Source: Candidatus Cloacimonadota bacterium
GTDB taxonomy: Bacteria; Cloacimonadota; Cloacimonadia; Cloacimonadales; Cloacimonadaceae
Length of the DNA: 43,071 nucleotides
Reading direction: 5' to 3'
Assembly (NCBI GenBank): GCA_020532215.1
Contig: JAJBBF010000103.1
Span: forward strand, 1 to 43,071
The position numbers and the translations under genes were made by a program. The notes below the pieces were generated by a model, which was not told the origin of the DNA, searched no databases, and saw only the letters and a list, made by a program, of their open reading frames with translations. This document shows, in pieces, positions 39,541-43,071 of the stretch; positions within the stretch are counted from its first letter, which is position 1, and the number at the start of each line of letters is the position of its first letter.

Positions 39541-42099
39541 ATGAACGCACAGAAATTTACTTTGAAGAGCCAGGAAACCATCCAGGCGATGCAGACCCTG
39601 GCAGAAGAATACGGACATCAGGAGATCCGCGACCTGCATCTGCTGGCCGCGCTGCTGCGGCAGAGCGATTCGCTGGTGCTGCCGGCCCTGCAAAAGCTGG
39701 AGGTGAACACCTCCGCGCTTACCGCCGAGGCAGAAAACGCGCTGAAAAAACTGCCCCGGGTTAGCGGAGCCCAGGTTTACCTGGCCCAGGATACTCTGGA
39801 CGTGCTGCATCAGGCGGAACGCGACGCGGAGCGGCTGCAGGACGATTATATCAGCCTGGAGCATCTGCTGCTGGCGCTGCTGGCCAAAGGCAAAGAGGCC
39901 GCCAAATTGCTCAAGGCCGCGGGAGCTTCTTCGGAGAAGCTGCTGCTTGCCTTGAAAGAACTTAGAGGCAACCAGCGGGTGACGGACCAGAACCCCGAGG
40001 CCAAATTCCAGGCCCTGGAAAAATACGCCCGCAACCTCACGCGCCTGGCCCGGCAGGAAAAGCTGGACCCCGTGATCGGGCGCGACGATGAGATCCGCCG
40101 CAGCGTGCAGATCCTTTCCCGCCGCCGCAAGAACAACCCCATCCTGATCGGCGAACCGGGGGTGGGCAAAACCGCCATCGTGGAAGGCCTGGCCCGCCGC
40201 GTGGTGGCTCGCGACGTGCCGGAAAACCTGAAGGACAAGGAAATTTTGGAACTGGACATGGCGGCGCTGCTGGCCGGGGCGAAGTTCCGCGGCGAGTTTG
40301 AGGAACGCCTCAAAGCCGTGCTGGCCGAGGTGGAAAAATCCGACGGACAGATCATCCTTTTCATCGACGAGATCCACACCGTGGTGGGGGCCGGGGCCGC
40401 CGAAGGCGCCGTGGACGCCTCGAACATGCTCAAACCCGCTTTGGCACGGGGTTCGCTGCACTGCATCGGCGCCACCACCATCTCTGAATACCGCAAACAC
40501 ATCGAGAAGGATCCCGCCTTCGAACGCCGCTTCCAGCCTGTGCTGGTGCAGGAGCCCAGCGTGGAGGAGACCATCTCCATCCTGCGCGGCATCCGCGAGA
40601 AATATGAGGTGCACCACGGCGTTCAGATCACCGACACAGCCTTGGTTTCCGCCGCCGTGATGAGCGACCGCTATATCGCCGACCGTTTTTTGCCGGACAA
40701 GGCCATCGACCTCATCGACGAGGCCTGCGCCAAGCTGCGCATGGAGATCGACAGCCTGCCCGTCGAGCTCGACGAGATCGAACGCAAGCTGCGCCAGCTG
40801 GAGATCGAGCGCCTCTCTTTGGCCAAGGAGGAGGACCCGCTGTCCAAACAGCGGCTGGAGAAAGTGGCGGCCGAGATCGCGCAACTGGGAGAGGAGCAGA
40901 AAGCCCTGCGCCTGCGCTGGGAGAACGAAAAGAAAGGTTTTGAACGCACCCGCGAACTGCGCGCGGAGATCGATGCCCTCAAAAGCCAGGCCGACAAGGC
41001 TGAGCGCGAAGGCGACCTGGAAACCGTTTCCAAACTGCGTTACGGCAGCATCAAGGAAAAAGAAAAGGAACTGGCTGAACTCACCCAAAGCCATGATCAA
41101 ACCGAAGCCGCTGATCCGCTGATCAAGGAAAAGGTGGACGAGGAACTGATCGCGGAGGTGGTATCCAAATGGACCAACATCCCGGTGTCTAAACTGGTGC
41201 AGAGCGAGATGAGCAAGTTGCTGGGGCTGGAGGAGATACTGGCCCGGCGCGTGATCGGCCAAAGGGAAGGGATCACCGCCCTGGCCAACGCCATCCGCCG
41301 TTCCCGCAGCGGCCTCAGCGACAGCAACCGGCCCATCGGCTCCTTCATCTTTCTGGGCCCTACCGGAGTGGGCAAAACGGAACTGGCCAAGACCCTCGCC
41401 GCCTACCTCTTCGACACCGAAAAAGCCATGCTGCGCCTGGACATGAGCGAATTCATGGAGAAACACTCGGTGGCCCGGCTCATCGGCGCTCCCCCCGGCT
41501 ATGTGGGTTACGACGAAGGCGGCTACCTCACCGAAGGCGTGCGGCGACGTCCCTACAGCGTGATCCTCTTTGATGAGATCGAAAAAGCGCATCCGGACGT
41601 GTTCAACATCCTGCTGCAGATCCTCGACGACGGCCGGCTCACCGACGGCAAGGGCCGCACCGTGGATTTCCGCCACAGCGTGATCATCATGACCTCGAAC
41701 ATCGGCTCGCAGGAGATCTATGAAGCCAGCGACCTCGAAGCCCTCCGGCCCCGGCTGCTGGCCACCCTCAAGCAGTATTTCCGGCCGGAATTCCTGAACC
41801 GCCTGGACGACATCATCATCTTCCACCGCCTCAGCCAGGCCAACATCCGCGAGATCGTGAAGATCCAGCTGACCCAATTGGCCGGCCGCGTGCGCGAAAA
41901 AGGCATCGAACTCAGCTGGACGGAGGCCCTGGTGGACCACATCGCCGCTGCCGGCTACGATCCCCAGTTCGGTGCCCGGCCCCTCAAACGCCTGATCCAG
42001 AAAGACCTGGAGGACGCCATGGCCAGGGCCGTGCTGAGCGGACAAGCCGGACAGCAGATGAAACTGGATTATCAGAACGGTAAAGTGATCATCACCTGA
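39541..42099 (+). CDS. clpB: ATP-dependent chaperone ClpB
   Basis: Hsp100 disaggregase that extracts polypeptides from aggregates with DnaK. The protein is 852 aa from ATG 39541, supported by AGAGGAGG; the track start at 39493 is a TTG that overlaps the promoter. It has an N-terminal Clp repeat domain, a first AAA+ domain with [13 protein letters not shown] and [22 protein letters not shown], the middle coiled coil that identifies ClpB ([16 protein letters not shown]...[12 protein letters not shown]), and a second AAA+ domain with [15 protein letters not shown] and [15 protein letters not shown]. It ends with the [11 protein letters not shown] block. The CIRCE-like site implies heat-shock control by HrcA. 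Confidence 0.97.
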   Translation: MNAQKFTLKSQETIQAMQTLAEEYGHQEIRDLHLLAALLRQSDSLVLPALQKLEVNTSALTAEAENALKKLPRVSGAQVYLAQDTLDVLHQAERDAERLQDDYISLEHLLLALLAKGKEAAKLLKAAGASSEKLLLALKELRGNQRVTDQNPEAKFQALEKYARNLTRLARQEKLDPVIGRDDEIRRSVQILSRRRKNNPILIGEPGVGKTAIVEGLARRVVARDVPENLKDKEILELDMAALLAGAKFRGEFEERLKAVLAEVEKSDGQIILFIDEIHTVVGAGAAEGAVDASNMLKPALARGSLHCIGATTISEYRKHIEKDPAFERRFQPVLVQEPSVEETISILRGIREKYEVHHGVQITDTALVSAAVMSDRYIADRFLPDKAIDLIDEACAKLRMEIDSLPVELDEIERKLRQLEIERLSLAKEEDPLSKQRLEKVAAEIAQLGEEQKALRLRWENEKKGFERTRELRAEIDALKSQADKAEREGDLETVSKLRYGSIKEKEKELAELTQSHDQTEAADPLIKEKVDEELIAEVVSKWTNIPVSKLVQSEMSKLLGLEEILARRVIGQREGITALANAIRRSRSGLSDSNRPIGSFIFLGPTGVGKTELAKTLAAYLFDTEKAMLRLDMSEFMEKHSVARLIGAPPGYVGYDEGGYLTEGVRRRPYSVILFDEIEKAHPDVFNILLQILDDGRLTDGKGRTVDFRHSVIIMTSNIGSQEIYEASDLEALRPRLLATLKQYFRPEFLNRLDDIIIFHRLSQANIREIVKIQLTQLAGRVREKGIELSWTEALVDHIAAAGYDPQFGARPLKRLIQKDLEDAMARAVLSGQAGQQMKLDYQNGKVIIT

Positions 42100-42122
42100 T
42101 CGCGATACCTGAATAGACATGC

Positions 42123-42152
42123 CGCCCCGAAACAACATCGGGGCGTTTTCTT
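42123..42152 (+). terminator. Intrinsic terminator after clpB
   Basis: An 8-bp perfect stem (CGCCCCGA/TCGGGGCG) with a 7-nt loop, followed by TTTTCTT. Confidence 0.88.
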
Positions 42153-42154
42153 CC

Positions 42155-42183
42155 TTGACAGGATTTCCGGCGGTAAATATCTG
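42155..42183 (+). promoter_or_regulatory. Promoter of the terminal lipoprotein gene
   Basis: TTGACA (42155-42160), a 17-bp spacer and TATCTG (42178-42183), directly after the clpB terminator, 17 bp before the ATG with GGGAG at 42191. Confidence 0.65.
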
Positions 42184-42200
42184 TTGTTTTGGGAGTTGAT

Positions 42201-43071
42201 ATGAAGAAAATCGTCTATCTGTTGGTGCTGGCCCTGCTGGCTCTGCTTGCGGGCTGTGACCTCTTCTGTCCCGAAGACGAGCCTTCCGGCTGGATCGAAA
42301 TTGCCGGCCAGGATTTTCCCGTCTATGTGGGCCATTTTGCCGATTACGAGCACACCGATGCCAGTGGAAATTCCCTGGGCACGGTGGTTTACGGCGAAGA
42401 CGGCGATGCCAGCGACTGGCAGATCTTTGCCTATGATCCTTCCACCCGGGGCGCTCTGCCCAAAATGGCCGTCAAGGCAGGCGGGGCCAGGGATGAATAC
42501 CACATCCTGGTCCAGGCGTTTTCTTACACCTCAGTTGATCTTGGCGCTGCCATCCTTTTTAACGGCAATGACACAGGTTTCATCACGCCGCACACCTTCA
42601 GCTATCAGGGTGCCTACGATCCGGCTTTGGAGGACAGTTTTTTGTGTCGTTGCCCTATCATGAGTTCTTTTGCGGTCCGGAGGTCAGCTTCGCCCCGGAC
42701 ACCAATACCTACAGCTATGTCTTCCATGGTTTGCCATTTATCCCTCCCTGGTATTCCTACACCGCCAGCCTGGATGAACAGGGCCATGTTCTGCTGAGAT
42801 GGACATTTGAGTCGGAACCAAACGAGCTGGGGTTCCAGATCCACCGCTCTGAGACGTACAATGACATTGCCACAGCCGAGGTGGTCAATCCGGAACTTAT
42901 CCCCGCCACCAACACCGGCGAGATGCACGATTACAGCTATACCGACGTGAACGTGTCCCCCGGCCACACCTACTATTACTGGCTGGAGCGGGTCTTTGAC
43001 GGAGCAGACTCTTGCCTTTACGGTCCATGGTCAGTTCTCACACCCCCGGCTGACAACAGGATCGCTCCGGC
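42201..43071 (+). CDS. Lipoprotein with fibronectin III-like region, frameshifted and truncated by window edge
   Basis: Begins MKKIVYLLVLALLALLAGC, a lipoprotein signal peptide with lipobox LLAGC. Sensible sequence runs to YDPALEDSF, then the ORF-track frame turns to nonsense and stops at 42797. The neighbouring frame continues from the T6 run at 42638-42643 (FVSLPYHEFFCGPEVSF...) to the window edge with typical FnIII-like features (LLRWTFESEPNELGFQIHRSE, YTDVNVSPGHTYYYWLE). Seven T instead of six would restore one frame. The exported protein is therefore probably a surface lipoprotein of unknown role; the rest lies beyond the window. Confidence 0.78.

Noticed and set aside
39514-42138. 874-aa ORF on the minus strand
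   Set aside because: It is the antisense of clpB; the high GC third-position bias of clpB keeps the opposite frame open. It shows no family motifs and His/Gln/Gly-rich composition.

Overview
This window looks like chromosomal DNA from a diderm, anaerobe-type bacterium, most likely a member of the Cloacimonadota (WWE1) or a near relative in the Fibrobacterota-Chlorobiota-Bacteroidota neighbourhood. That placement is inference. It rests on four large secreted proteins that end in the FlgD/Ig-like C-terminal sorting domain of type IX secretion (T9SS) cargo, a PgsB-PgsC-PgsW poly-gamma-glutamate set beside an outer-membrane barrel, a sphingolipid-type alpha-oxoamine synthase, and divergent housekeeping genes. 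No rRNA, tRNA or CRISPR array was seen.

Layout, left to right. Bases 1-7793 read forward: the 3' part of a polysaccharide-type tyrosine autokinase, then ispE-prs-rplY(ctc)-pth-rpsF-ssb-rpsR-DUF2232-rplI and a membrane protein, closed by an intrinsic terminator. A DUF721/DciA-like gene and rpe follow, then ffh with its terminator. Bases 10484-12576 (minus) hold a secreted T9SS-type protein whose reading frame is broken once. A 409-bp divergent spacer carries a 73-bp almost perfect palindrome, then comes an orphan OmpR-type response regulator. Bases 13792-20096 (minus) form a tight eight-gene run: small tail-anchored protein, surE, pcm, cyclic-nucleotide-binding protein, AI-2E-type permease, serine-palmitoyltransferase-like enzyme, ATP-type PEP carboxykinase. 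Bases 20364-25061 (plus) carry two large exported enzymes, a Porphyromonas-type peptidylarginine deiminase and an M14 zinc carboxypeptidase. A class II photolyase faces them.

Bases 26823-32930 (plus) form a seven-gene operon: pgsB, pgsC, pgsW, a periplasmic protein, an outer-membrane beta-barrel, an acidic small protein and gpsA. The first five could together make and export an anionic polypeptide capsule across two membranes. Bases about 32932-36300 look like an accessory insert: a second copy of the palindrome, an IS630-type transposase remnant, and a large primase-helicase related to the TOTE conflict-system family, bracketed by a short direct repeat. Housekeeping resumes with adenosine deaminase, gmhA and a T9SS-type endonuclease I, then a repeat-rich 445-bp spacer. 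That spacer ends in a CIRCE-like operator and a strong promoter driving clpB. The window closes in a lipoprotein gene with an apparent frameshift at a T6 run.

Most interesting: the PGA operon with its own outer-membrane parts, the TOTE-like primase-helicase island, the paired palindromes with inverted loops, the CIRCE box on clpB, the PPAD-like deiminase, and the tyrosine microsatellite that overlaps the ispE start.
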